Below are positions 33,191 to 43,554 of a DNA stretch of 64,000 nt, piece after piece. The stretch comes from Bedellia somnulentella (lineage: Eukaryota > Arthropoda > Insecta > Lepidoptera > Bedelliidae): positions 22,852,182 through 22,916,181 of the forward strand of contig OY755171.1 of the NCBI GenBank assembly GCA_963576735.1. The letters are read 5' to 3'. The first letter of the stretch is position 1. Each line of letters begins with the position of its first letter. A program made the position numbers and the translations under genes. The notes beneath the pieces were generated by a model. It was not told the origin of the DNA. It was given only the letters and a program-made list of their open reading frames with translations, and did not search any database.

Positions 33191-33883
33191 CACTATGGTC
33201 CAAACGGGTATGAATCATCTCAAAAATCTATAACTTTGTTATTTATGATAGTATCAACTTGTAATTTGGCATAAATATTTTTGAATAGTTAAGCTTTAAT
33301 CCCCAAAAGTTTCATGTTATTCAAATAAGAATTCTTCAAGTTATTTAGAACAAAAAAACGTAAATTACAGAATTTCCATACAAAATGAAGAAAAAATCAT
33401 CAATCATGCATGAGAATGCGTTTTGTTACAAAAGGTGCAGAAATGGGCAGGATTTTTTTTTGCCCTATTATTTTAATTACCTAAGGCAGCGGTAACTATC
33501 AAATGCCTATTTGAAATTTAGCATTGAAAAAACAAAACGCCTTTTTTTAAACAGTTATTACACTAATTTTGTAAAATATTTTAAGTTTTTTTTCTTTTTC
33601 TAGTACAGTATAAAATTCTCTTTTTTAACATATATAACACTTGTTGATACCTAAAAAGAAAACTTCGTTTGAAAACTTGACTTCGACTGCTCTCTACTTG
33701 GCATAGTTGTAACGCATATCTTTTTGTAGCTATAGATAGGCGAATATAGAAGCTAAATTATTAATGAATGTAGATAATCGTAAATTATACATCCCTTTTT
33801 ACGTTTATCACATAAAAACAACTTTTATCTGACTTTCGTAACCCCAATTTTTGAGATGATCCTTACCCGTTTGGACCATAGTG
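33191..33883. mobile_element. 693-bp non-autonomous Transib-like element
   Basis: Inserted in the 5' end of a SINE-A. The known SINE sequence gccgacactacac fixes the empty site and shows an exact 5-bp duplication, CGACA, at 33186-33190 and 33884-33888. The inverted ends begin CACTATGGTCCAAACGGGTA and match over about 37 bp with few mismatches. A CACWATG-type terminus plus a 5-bp GC-containing duplication is the signature of Transib, the family from which RAG1 derives. The interior is AT-rich without a significant open frame, so any transposase must be supplied elsewhere. A CACTA/EnSpm element also starts with CACTA but makes 2-3 bp duplications. Confidence 0.82.
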
Positions 33884-33897
33884 CGACACTACACAGC
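33884..33897 (-). mobile_element. SINE-A, 5' end beyond the Transib-like insertion
   Basis: cgacactacacagc, the remaining outer bases of the copy at 32949-33190. Confidence 0.9.
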
Positions 33898-34301
33898 AAA
33901 CTACTCTACTACAACTCAACTCTCATAAAATAATCATATAAACCCATAGGTATCATAGGCTATCACATAATATTATAGGTCTTCACAGTACGATTCGTTT
34001 AATGAACGAATCATAAAAAATATTTAGGAATTTTGGAGCCTTTTTATTACAAACGTACGTTAGTTTTCTATTTTATATTAGTATAGTTAAAGAAAAAAAA
34101 TGCATAAACATTATCATATAAATACATATCACAGATAAAAATGCATTGGCATTAAAATGTGAGGAAGGGTTTAGGAGATGAATCCTTCAGCTAGATACTC
34201 GTAATTAGGTCAAAGCAATCAATCGATACAAACTCATCTTATAAGAGCCTAGTTCACTTATACATGTATTGATATCCTGACTAATTAATTAAGCGACAAG
34301 A
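33898..34301. other. unassigned AT-rich DNA
   Basis: No gene or repeat recognised. Confidence 0.4.
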
Positions 34302-34313
34302 TAAATCAGCTGT

Positions 34314-34633
34314 CAAAGATAGAAAAAGGAATCTTGAGATGGTTTGGGCACATAGAGAGGATGGATGACAGTAAATTGGTGAAAGATATATATAGAGCCA
34401 ATGTGGAAGGTAATGTTAGTAGAGAACGACCTCGGAGGACACATTTGGATCAAATAGAAAATGTGCTCAAAAGGCAGGTGTCCGCAGTATGAAGAATACA
34501 AGAGCATGTATGAAAATATTGATGGATGTAAACGAAGCCAGAGAGGTGTGCCAGGATCGTACAAAGTGGCGATCGATAGTCTCTGCCTACCCTAATTGGA
34601 ACTAACGGCGTGGGAATATGTATGTATGTATGT
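34314..34633 (+). mobile_element. LINE 3' fragment with 12-bp TSD
   Basis: Exact duplication, taaatcagctgt, at 34302-34313 and 34634-34645. It encodes the C-terminal part of the LINE protein (RWFGHIERMDDSKL onward). A one-base loss in an A run at about 34471 breaks the frame relative to the copy at 12009-14001. It ends with ATGT units. The target lies at the 5' edge of an older SINE-A. Confidence 0.93.
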
Positions 34634-34640
34634 TAAATCA

Positions 34641-34860
34641 GCTGTATAATTTCAGCTCAGAATAGAGCTAACACATTCACCTTCGGGTGCCAAACGAGAC
34701 GACTAAATATATTTAAATAACTGTTGTACTCAGAAAACCCAACCACCCTTTATTATACAATCTTTTTCTCACTTAACTTTCAGAACCCCTTCTTGAGGAA
34801 TTTCTTGATATTAAGTTTGACTTTCCAATCGTGGAATTATAGCCGCAACTATATAATATG
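34641..34860 (+). repeat. decayed SINE-A copy
   Basis: gctgtataatttcagctcag, then accttcgggtgccaaacgag, cactcagaaaaccc-type sequence, ttctcacttaactttcaga and attatagccgcaactatat follow SINE-A order with heavy divergence. The LINE fragment at 34314 inserted at its 5' end. Confidence 0.65.
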
Positions 34861-35804
34861 ATAATAAGTACAATGACCTAAAATTGCATTGTTATAAGCA
34901 AATCTTGTAGTTTTAGATGCTTTAAACATGGCTTTAATATTAAATCTCTAACCTTAAAATGCATAAACTAAGTTTTTTAAGGGGGTCTTTAAAATTGTGT
35001 ATGTCTTACTACACATAAGTTACCACAGAAAAAATAAAGTAAACAGCCAATAGTTAATTTGGCAAATTTCCAAAAGCAATAAATCTCTGATCGTAAAACA
35101 TTGTAAACAAATGTAGATGGTTCGAACTATAAGCATTTTTATAAGCACATACACTATGAGTTAGGTATCACATCATATCAAGAAAAAAATAAATGTATAT
35201 CCTACAGTATTACAAATTGAAAAAATGCAATAAAATCATAAAAACTAACATAAAAGGCTAAAATAACTCGATTTATTTGCAAAACTTAGTAACTATTTAT
35301 ACAACAAAATATATAAAATTATTAACAATTAATAAACCACTATCGAATAATATAATTGTTGGAACAATATAATAAATTCTAAAACAAGTGTACACAAGCA
35401 CAATACAGCACTTTGTAGGCTTCCAGTTCTAAAGCCGACAATTGTTTTTAAAAGTACACAACATGAATTAGCTATATAGAGTCGGTAAATTACGAAATAA
35501 ATGTAATTTCTGGTACAATCGCAGTGTAAAGTGTGCAACCAGAGCCGCCCGCCCCCGCGCCCTCTCGCCTCGCCCGCTGTAAAACAAATGACACATCGCA
35601 CAATAAGCAATAAACAACATCTACCCTTCATTTCGAAACGTTATTAGCGAGGGTTGGCGCTTTTATCACTATTTTTATTTCATTGGTTATTGGACATGAG
35701 AAATAAATGATCATTGAACTATTTGTTGTTTGTGCGACGATGATTGTGAAGCCACGCAAATATTTGATAAAAGTAGATATCAAACATATTTGTACCTAAA
35801 AAAG
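34861..35804. other. unassigned DNA
   Basis: AT-rich except for a GC-rich spot at 35530-35580 (gagccgcccgcccccgcgcc). No gene recognised. The 100-codon minus-strand frame at 35329-35631 has no motif. Confidence 0.4.
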
Positions 35805-35822
35805 ACCACGTCGGGGTCACCA

Positions 35823-36046
35823 TGTTCAATCCTTCAGGTGGTATGTATGGATTGTATGGATTTCAATGAAATATCTGACTCCAGGATATATTGCGTGTAT
35901 TAATAAATGATTACACCGTGGCCGAATAATAATGTTAACAGTTACATGTATCGTGAGCAAGTGACAAGTCGAATTAGTGGGTAGCATGACGCACTACCCT
36001 CAAACGGTTTATAATCATTTCCGAACACTAGTGATGTGCCGGAACA
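35823..36046 (-). repeat. BEL/Pao 3' LTR
   Basis: A 224-bp LTR that starts TGTTCCGG and ends TTGAACA on the minus strand. It differs from the LTR at 38904-39127 at a single base that I could find (a T/G at the position matching 'gactcc' versus 'gacgcc'), so the insertion is young. On the outer side it is followed by TGGTGACCCCGACGTGGT, a primer-binding-site-like sequence that normally follows a 5' LTR. Confidence 0.9.
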
Positions 36047-36268
36047 TACTCGGGGGCCTTGGAAACTCCTGGTTCCACTATGTTGTAGTTTGCAGAGTCC
36101 AATAACGGGCAAAGGTATCGCACGCCACGTCGGTAGGTGCCCGCAGCGGTTCTTACTTCTGCAACTCGCGCAACGCCGTCCTTCCCTGGGAAGAGATCCG
36201 TTACTCGACCAAGTCTCCACTGCATGGGTGGAATGTTCTCCTCTTTTAGCATCACCAGTTCTCCAACT
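36047..36268 (-). pseudogene. BEL/Pao pol, final segment
   Basis: The minus-strand frame reads LVMLKEENIPPMQWRLGRV and VRTAAGTYRRGVRYLCPL, which is the domain found at the C-terminus of BEL/Pao polyproteins (DUF5641-like). It lies downstream of the integrase and reads just into the LTR before its stop. It is separated from the rest of pol by the SINE-C insertion. Confidence 0.85.
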
Positions 36269-36278
36269 TGCAGTGATC

Positions 36279-36369
36279 ATAAATAAAAGATGTTATTAAA
36301 GGAAAGAAAAATTTCGACACTGGCGGGGTTCGAACCCGCGACCTTCGGGTATACGCCCCCGTCGCTCCC
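36279..36369 (-). mobile_element. SINE-C inserted in pol, with 10-bp TSD
   Basis: Exact duplication, tgcagtgatc, at 36269-36278 and 36370-36379. On the minus strand the insertion holds the 3' half of the tRNA-like sequence (GCGTATACCCGAAGGTCG, then GGGTTCGAACCCC with the B box, then CAGTGTCG). The tail is TTTCTTTCCTTTAATAACAT, then CTTTTATTTAT. The A-box half is cut off. Confidence 0.9.
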
Positions 36370-36702
36370 TGCAGTGATCACCCTGGAAGACGCCATTTGT
36401 GCTTCTGCTGCAGCTCTGCTATATATTCAGACTGCCAACGTTTCCAGAAGTGTTGACGGTAAGACTCTAGTCGTTGAAATCTATCAAGCCTTGTTAGGTT
36501 AGTACTTGTTAGGTCCTTAGATGGCAACGATGTCAAAGGCCTAAATATTAAGAAGTGCCCTGGGGTTAATGGTTGGAAATCGTCAGGAGAGGATGATAAG
36601 GGACATAAGGGTCTACTGTTAAGAACAGCTTCTACCTGACTGAATATCGTAGCCTGCTCTTCAAACGTCAGATGAGACAAACCTAGAATACGCTTAACCC
36701 TT
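36370..36702 (-). pseudogene. BEL/Pao pol, end of integrase
   Basis: The minus-strand frame has LSHLTFEEQATIFSQVEAVL, then NSRPL and HFLIFRPL. It continues to SYRQHFWKRWQSEYIAELQQ, typical of the last part of BEL/Pao integrase. It ends at a TGA just before the SINE-C, and that TGA is part of the duplicated target. The frame may therefore already have been broken before the SINE arrived. Upstream (higher coordinates) the match stops abruptly at about 36702. Confidence 0.87.
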
Positions 36703-38329
36703 AAAGTGATTTGTATATTATACTATACACTCAGTTAGAAAAATTCAAGCTTTGATATCTATACTTTATGAGAATATCACTAAAATAAGAGAGTAATATA
36801 TATCAATAAGTAAGAGAGTACCATAAATTTAATATGTTAAAATTTAATTTAAAATGTTATCGCATTAGGTTTATGCCTGTAATGATTATGTTTTTTGGAA
36901 TAAATAAATAAATAAAAACATTACGATTTTTAAACATATTTCTACCTAATAAAATAAAAGTTAAATAAATGACAATGATCCATAATAACAGATGTCAAAA
37001 AGAAAAAAAGATGCGGAGGACGTTTGTGCGAGCCAGGGTAATAATATTTTTATTGCTATGTCAAAGTTGTTACGAATGTTTTATACTTTAAAATTATATC
37101 TATAATGTATTGCGAAATTAGTAATATAGGAACCTTTTATCTAACACTAGTATTTTTTATAAAATAGTACTTTGAAATGTTTCAAAATAATTAGATAACT
37201 CGAGTAGCTTATCAAATCTTTGAGACAACATACTAATATCAGTTGGACTCTGTAAATCTAAATCAAATACTGATCGCATAAAAGTTTTATATTTTGTAAC
37301 GCGAGCGACCCTTTACTGAACTACGTTTTGTATTTAGTTCTTTGAGGTCAGCTACATTTAATGCTGGAACGTTTAATTCAATTTTCTCCGAACTTATAGG
37401 TGATTTATAAGCACCTTCACTTCTAAAAGACATGTTTAAATGTACTTAAAGGGGTTACAGATATAGTTATCTATCGTAACAAGACGCCTTAGTACTTAGA
37501 CCAAGCTATTACACAACAACGCAGCGCGTTTCAAATGAAATGAACTAAAAATTGCAACAAAGCAAGCAAAGTTATAAATATAACAGGTAAGTAGTTACGT
37601 AACTTGCAAAACAGATGATTCCAGCCCCCGTAGCATGAGGCTTCTGAGAGCGTGTATGTCACATGAGAAATGACAAACTGACAGATTATCTATACAAAAT
37701 CTGTCAGTTTCTCATTTTTCATGTGACATACACGCTCTCAGAAGCCTCATGCTACCCATGCTGCCGTCCTAATCACCGCTAGTCGTCGCACCAATGTTCA
37801 AGGTCGACCACTTTCGTGTCAAGTGAGAGCCCGAAAACGACAAGTAGATGGACACTGGAATGTGCAAAAGTCACAAAATGTAGGTGTGATCAAAAATCAC
37901 GAAAATATGAAGCTAACAGAACAAAGATAAATTATGCTTCCAATTTTAAATTTTAATTGATTTTACTGAGAAATAACGTTATAATTATAACCGTCACCAA
38001 CCTAGGGAATCCAGTTTTTTAGTTTTATGACTAGGTATAGTGTTCGGTTTGCACTTACGCACACAATAAATAACACTCGTAATGAATAAACTGAGTAGTA
38101 AATAAATGGATGACTATAATGTTTAGCAAGATTGACGGGCAGCTCAAATCATAACGTAATTATCTACGCAAATTGAGCTTTTTAAATAGGCTGCACGGAT
38201 TTATTTGTATTAAAATATTTAAATGAAATACGTTAACGAAATTGATGTGACTAACTAACGATTGAAAGCTAGCTTTGTGACATTCAACAAATAGAAGATA
38301 AAATAGGATAATTGAATGGATAAAAGGAT
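36703..38329. other. DNA replacing the BEL internal region
   Basis: AT-rich, with no recognisable gag-pol sequence. It contains a long hairpin (37630-37755, listed separately) and, at about 36900, an aataaataaataaataaa run that resembles a retroposon tail. It may be an insertion, or captured DNA in a deleted element. Confidence 0.5.
37630..37755. repeat. hairpin with 58-bp arms
   Basis: Left arm 37630-37687, 10-base loop 37688-37697, right arm 37698-37755. The arms pair with only two mismatches. The arms start gtagcatgaggcttctgaga and meet near ctgacagatt. A transcript would fold into a long, nearly perfect RNA hairpin. It could be a tiny foldback element or a precursor for small RNAs. No flanking duplication is obvious. 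Confidence 0.92.
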
Positions 38330-38635
38330 TATTATAGGTGGATAAAAAGGATGGGGCACTTTCCTGTGTAAGCTTAGCTGCGGCGCTCCACGTAGACTGG
38401 GTGCTGACCGGCTGGCTTGTAACACTTCTGGATGAAGACACCCTCCACTGAGTTTTATCTTCTTGGAAACTGGATTTGATGATTATAGGTGGATAAAAAG
38501 GTGGGGCACTTTCCTGTGTAAGCTTAGCTGCGGCGCTCCACGTAGACTGGATGCTGACCGGCTGGCTTGAAACACTTCTGGATGAAGACACCCTCCACTG
38601 AGTTTAATCTCCTTGAAAACTGGATTTGATGATTA
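38330..38635. repeat. two tandem 150-bp repeats in the BEL leader
   Basis: Unit 1 is about 38330-38482 and unit 2 about 38483-38635, with a 150-bp period and few differences. Both contain ctgtgtaagcttagctgcgg and gatgaagacaccctccactg. The open frame that spans them (minus strand, 38160-38591) repeats itself for this reason and is not taken as a gene. Confidence 0.9.
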
Positions 38636-38885
38636 GTCCAACAACTCAGATCAAACGGCTGGGCAAGAACAGCGATGCACTGACTCACTCGTTAGGTAGT
38701 TGGCGGGAACAAAGATTGGTTTCCCGACGATAAACCTCTCACTGGAGCTGGTCCGTGTCACTCTGCCGATAGCTGCGATGATCTTCTGCTTGGTATAAAT
38801 AAGGAAATTTGATGAATTCCTTTGTATAAAACCGTTACAACGGCTTTAACGGTCTGGTTCTCGTGTTTTCTCCAAAAACACAAGT
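38636..38885 (-). other. BEL/Pao 5' leader
   Basis: The region between the primer-binding site and the repeats. No coding frame continues through it, as is usual for the untranslated leader. Confidence 0.55.
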
Positions 38886-38903
38886 ATCACGTCGTGGTCA
38901 CCA
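38886..38903 (-). promoter_or_regulatory. BEL/Pao primer-binding site
   Basis: TGGTGACCACGACGTGAT on the minus strand directly after the 5' LTR. It fits the TGGTGACC... type I recall for BEL/Pao elements, where a tRNA 3' end primes minus-strand synthesis. Confidence 0.75.
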
Positions 38904-39127
38904 TGTTCAATCCTTCAGGTGGTATGTATGGATTGTATGGATTTCAATGAAATATCTGACGCCAGGATATATTGCGTGTATTAATAAATGATTACACCGT
39001 GGCCGAATAATAATGTTAACAGTTACATGTATCGTGAGCAAGTGACAAGTCGAATTAGTGGGTAGCATGACGCACTACCCTCAAACGGTTTATAATCATT
39101 TCCGAACACTAGTGATGTGCCGGAACA
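38904..39127 (-). repeat. BEL/Pao 5' LTR
   Basis: 224 bp, TG...CA, nearly identical to the LTR at 35823-36046. It would carry promoter and polyadenylation signals. None was located exactly. Confidence 0.92.
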
Positions 39128-40399
39128 CTATGCATTGTGTCTTATATGTATTGAAATTTTGTAATAAATGACATCAACACAAATTGGTACAAATAAGCCA
39201 TAAAAAATCATCAAAGTACGTAATAAACAACAAACGAACGTAAAGTAATCAAAATCCATTAAAACGCGACTAACTAATGTAGAGCAGTATACATTACTAC
39301 GATAAAGAAATAATGCACAAAAAGTGCACTTAGCTAAATCTGCTAGTTATCACCGAAACTATAAACAAGTAGTAAAAAGCTGAATGAAAGCACGCAGCCC
39401 TGCCCCCCGCGTCCCGCCCCCCGCACCCCGCGCCCCGCACGCGAGGGGAGGCCGCTTCATCACAATTTGCATTTTAATAAAATTAACGAGTTCAAAGAGC
39501 GACACCTTTAATTGCGCTTCAAATTGTACAACCCATTTAGTTCGGCTTTTCGATTAGGAGTGATTCGATGTTGGGGAGGGTGGTAGATATTTAAGATTGA
39601 GATCTGTGTTGTTTGGAATTTTTGTAGTTTATTAGTCACCAAATAGATCGAGCTTATTTTTTTCCCGAAATGATATATATCAAATCCAAATATTTATTTT
39701 AGACCTAACGTTTCAAGTAACAAAACAGAACATAGAAACTAGTATTAGTGCAGATAATATTAACATAAAATTAAAACAATCAACCGCCTTTGTAAATAAA
39801 CATAATATACATCATAACATCAGAGAATAAAAATATTAAATATCATTTACAATAATGTTTGAATAATGTTTGAAATTCAATTTTTCATTTGAAATAGTTT
39901 TTCTACTTTTAAATACCCAGGTTATAATTATTTTTTTACAAACTAATGCGTTTTAGATAATTTCAAATAAGTGTTCTCTTATGTTTGTATTTTTAAGTAA
40001 TATCTTTATTCGTATGTCAAACCAGTTTTACTACTTTTCTGTTTAAATAGTACAGTATAAGATCCAAACGAACAATTAAATTTCAATCAGCGAAATCTCA
40101 TCCCACACATAGATAAATGAGCCATCCAGAAAGTAGAAAGACACGAGTAGCGATTTCCGAAGAAGGTTAATGTAACTCGATCAATCAAACACAGATGCCG
40201 GCAACTCCTCGGAGATGTTCACCAATAAACACCAACCCATGTGCTCCAACTTTCTTAACAACATCACGAATACCCTCGTAATGCCTCATTCTGACCACTG
40301 GCTGGGAAAGCCCCGTAGCGCGTTACAATAGGGCGCATATTTGACTGGTGTAAGTGAAAAGATAAGTTAGTTACGATGTAAGATGTTGGGAATGTAAGG
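39128..40399. other. unassigned DNA with a GC-rich spot
   Basis: 39395-39460 is extremely C-rich (ctgccccccgcgtcccgccc). The rest is AT-rich. No gene recognised. Confidence 0.4.
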
Positions 40400-40474
40400 G
40401 TAGTTGCACAGCGCATGCGCGCGGCTCACTGCAGCTCGGCCGCGCGGCGAAAACACGTCGGAGTGTTGTCAGTC
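40400..40474 (+). promoter_or_regulatory. candidate CpG-rich promoter
   Basis: Contains GCGCATGCGCG (about 40412-40422), a match to the NRF-1-type motif found in many promoters. The rest is dense in CpG (cggccgcgcggcg). TCAGTC at 40469-40474 fits the arthropod initiator, which would start transcription at about 40471. No TATA box is seen. The strand is inferred from the splice donor downstream. Confidence 0.45.
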
Positions 40475-40734
40475 GATACCCGGCGCCGGCGGAACCCGCG
40501 CGCTCCTCGCTGCCGGAACACTCCGCGCTTACGACTGTTGCTTCGTCGATCTATCGTTTAATGGATTCTTACTTTCTCGTGCCATTTCTTAAATGACGTG
40601 AAGTTAATGTTGTTGTTAAAAATAAATTGATTCTCGTATCTTAATTTTCTGTAAAACGTTAATGTTGGTGATAAGAAAATATACGTAATTTTAACGAGTT
40701 TTCTTCGAAGATGTACGACTGAGGAGAGGAAAAG
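40471..40734 (+). other. candidate non-coding first exon
   Basis: Begins at the initiator-like TCAGTC, goes from CpG-rich to AT-rich, and ends at AAAG followed by GTAAGT at 40735-40740, a perfect 5' splice-site consensus. All ATGs inside open very short frames, so it would be 5' untranslated. No acceptor-linked coding exon was found in the window, which suggests that the next exon lies beyond it or that a long intron follows. It is a prediction from signals only. Confidence 0.4.
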
Positions 40735-40740
40735 GTAAGT

Positions 40741-43182
40741 TTTACTTACAGCTATCAGATTTTTCATGATCTTCACGAGGATTAAGGAAATGGTTTCTCG
40801 GGTTAATCTAGAATTTATGATTGTAACTCAAATATTTACACAGATATTATTGTGAGTTCAGAAAAGATTTTCTTGATTCAGGATTAGGGTTGATTTATGA
40901 CGGTTTTGTATTTACAATAATAAAAGGGTATTTAGTGAGTTGTATTTTTTACATAAACTGTATTATATTATTTGAAGCTATAGAATATTGTACAATGTAA
41001 AAACCAATCTAATAAAATACAAAAAAAGTTTCTCCATTTCTTTAAGCAGCTAATTCGGTCAACCAGCCGTAAAAACCCAATTTTCACCAATTAAAGTAAA
41101 TAGTGTAATAAATCTGGAAAACGATTTCAATGAATCACTGAATAAAATAGTAGAGTACACAATATGCGGCTATTACCGGTAATAAACCGCCGCCGCGGCG
41201 CTCCGGCCGTGCAACTTTAATGTCGTCAACGGCCACGTGGTGCTCTCGTGAGCCGCGCGCGGTGTGCATGCACCCTAACATGAGTGACATGACACCTCAC
41301 TTAACATTGTTATACGTCTTTGTTGCTCTTTCCACGTGCAGTAGTAGGGAAAATCTTAATATTTTATTCAGGTGTGTAGTGCCTTGAAGCTAAATAGCAT
41401 AGATGGATGTTCATTTCTTATTTGCTAATGTTATTTTCTATCGTATCCTTTTCTTGTACAATATTTTTATATTTGAATAAAACATATATCTAGGTATAAT
41501 ATTATATTTTTCTTCATCTAAATCCAAAATAAATCCCCTAAATATATCATGTAAAAGATTAAAAACAAATCAATTAATTTATAAAATATTAAATTCAGTC
41601 ATCGTATTTGTTCATTTAATTGTTATAGGCTAAAAATTTTGAGATGGTAAAAATTAAAGTTCTGCTGAAATCCAACGGTCATTAACACAACATTTCCTAA
41701 AAGTAACAAATTAAAGGCATAGTTTTACTACTTTGTAAAGCATTTAATTAAAATAGTGTTACGCTTCATTTTGTTTAAAACCTATCAATAACGATCCATA
41801 GTTTAATTATGAATCGTATGAATTAAATTATTGCTCTTAATATACTTAAGTTTTCATTAAAACATTATCAATAAGTTACTTATATTATGTAACATAAGAT
41901 CTAAATAAAATGAGTATCAAAAAACGCAAAATTTTCAATTCTCAAATAACCCGCGTGATCAGTGAAACCCAATCAGTGCTTTGCAATCGAATATGCAAAG
42001 TGAGGGCGGCTACTTTCAAAGGCGTCAGTTGTCATTCCGAACTTCGACCATTCAACTTGAGTCAGAAGTTGAATGGTCCGACCTCTTACAGTCTATCTTA
42101 GAACGATTATTTGTAATTTTGATGACTATTACATACTTATAGCTTTGACTAGTTTGATTAGAGTTTTATGACTAATTAATAGGAGGGTACAGTGTTCGGA
42201 CAAGTTTGTATTTGGAACACCAAATGATAAAGCAATAAATAAAATTGATGCGCACTAGATATAGTTGATGAGCAACGTCTCATACAACACTCTAAGTCCT
42301 ATTTTTCATAAGTCCAAAAATGGTTTTTAATTCAAATTGTGTCATGATGATAACCCTACATAAAAAATGTTGATACGAAAGATAATCATGAACATATCTA
42401 ATAGGTTATACTGTTATTCGTAAACAGTTTGGTAAGAAAAAAAGTAAGGAAAAGAGAAATAAAAATGTAATTATTACGAGTATTTGATTAGATATATCGA
42501 AACTATGAAACCGTAATGACAAAAAAAAACATCTTTTACTTTTTCAAGTTTCCTAAGATATATTATCATACCAAATTTGATAGTATTTTTAGTAAAATAT
42601 GGCGACTCACACCCTTTAAAGACCAGATGAAAACGTATCTTAAAAGGTGGAATAGTATGAAAATATGTAACCATTGTTTCTTCTTAAAATGTATACATTT
42701 ATATAATACATAATATTTATGTAATACATTTAAAATATTATGAGCTACTAAATAAATGTAAGAAAGTATAAACAAAGTATTAAAATAAACATATTCTTAA
42801 AATAAAACACTGAAATTTCATGTTGCTAACAGTAAAAATCAGTGCGTGAAAATAGCCTGTGTGCTAACAATGAGTAAAAGATTTTATGCATTTAAATATG
42901 GTCCAATCGGCTTAAATTCAATAAAAACCCTGGGTTGTTGAATTGAACGAGACTTAATTTAAGCGGTTAAAGTATCTTGCTTTTACTAAAAGGTTTGTAT
43001 TAAAATGCAATTAAAACCATGGCCTAATCGTCTCACCTAACGAAAAACTAAAATAAAACTATATGAACCGAAGAAATAAAAAGTTCACATTGCTTCAGTC
43101 TAACAGCTTAACGAATATTGGTTTTTATGAAGATAACAACCGCGGCTCTGCTCTGTGGATTGTTTATCTAAAATATCAATCT
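40741..43182. other. unassigned DNA (possible first intron)
   Basis: CpG-rich at 41165-41270 (accgccgccgcggcgctccg), otherwise AT-rich. A 13-bp inverted repeat (gaccattcaactt / aagttgaatggtc) with a 7-base loop lies at 42046-42078. No coding exon recognised. Confidence 0.4.
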
Positions 43183-43513
43183 CAAACGTTCACGCCGCAT
43201 GTCTCAGAAGGGTTGTTAGAGGTACTAATACTTTTAACTATCACGCGACATAATTTTCAACTGATGTTTGGAGTTCGCGCGTGTTGCTTGGACAGTGCAG
43301 TGTACTCACGTGATATGGGCATGTCCAATCGCCGCGCTGTTTTATACGAACTCTTTTTAACAGTACTAAGGACAATTTAGCCATGTGCGTTTTTCATTTC
43401 CCTCACCGTTGACAACCATGATAAATTAATCTTTGTCACTTTACAAAATACACACTGGTTTAGATCAGATTCTAGTTCTGAACCTTCGCCTCTCTGCACG
43501 ATAGGCTGTTATT
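43183..43513 (-). mobile_element. SINE-B, full-length but decayed
   Basis: On the minus strand the head (AGGTTCAGAACTAGAATC region), body (AACGGTGAGGGAAATG, GCCCATATCACGTGAGTACA) and end (CCTTCTGAGACA, GCGGCGTGAACG) are all present with many changes. The open frame at 43063-43380 is a chance frame across it. Confidence 0.8.
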
Positions 43514-43554
43514 ATGTTTTAACTAAAATATTATTTTATTATTTATTTTAATCT

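Larger units (their letters stand above)
35805..39127 (-). mobile_element. BEL/Pao LTR retrotransposon, internally deleted
   Basis: In element orientation the order is: 5' LTR (39127-38904), a primer-binding site TGGTGACCACGACGTGAT, a leader with two 150-bp repeats, about 1.5 kb of DNA with no recognisable gag-pol, the C-terminal end of pol, a SINE-C, the last part of pol, and the 3' LTR. Gag, protease, reverse transcriptase, RNase H and the integrase core are missing. Such a deleted copy could move only with help from an intact relative. No matching target duplication was found at the outer ends. Confidence 0.85.

Noticed and set aside
33191..33883. CACTA (EnSpm) transposon
   Set aside because: The end starts CACTA, but the reconstructed site shows a 5-bp duplication, whereas EnSpm makes 2-3 bp.
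36036..36299. Plus-strand frame over the BEL pol end
   Set aside because: Antisense of the pol C-terminal segment and the LTR.
38160..38591. 143-codon minus-strand frame with an internal peptide repeat
   Set aside because: The repeat in the peptide simply reflects the 150-bp tandem DNA repeat in the BEL leader. No known domain, and the 3' half is AT-rich chance coding.
40404..40592. 62-codon frame in the CpG-rich region
   Set aside because: GC-rich DNA gives long chance frames. The ATG lies upstream of the likely start site, and no domain is visible.
43063..43380. 105-codon plus-strand frame
   Set aside because: It crosses from unique DNA into the antisense of a SINE-B and has no coherent motif.
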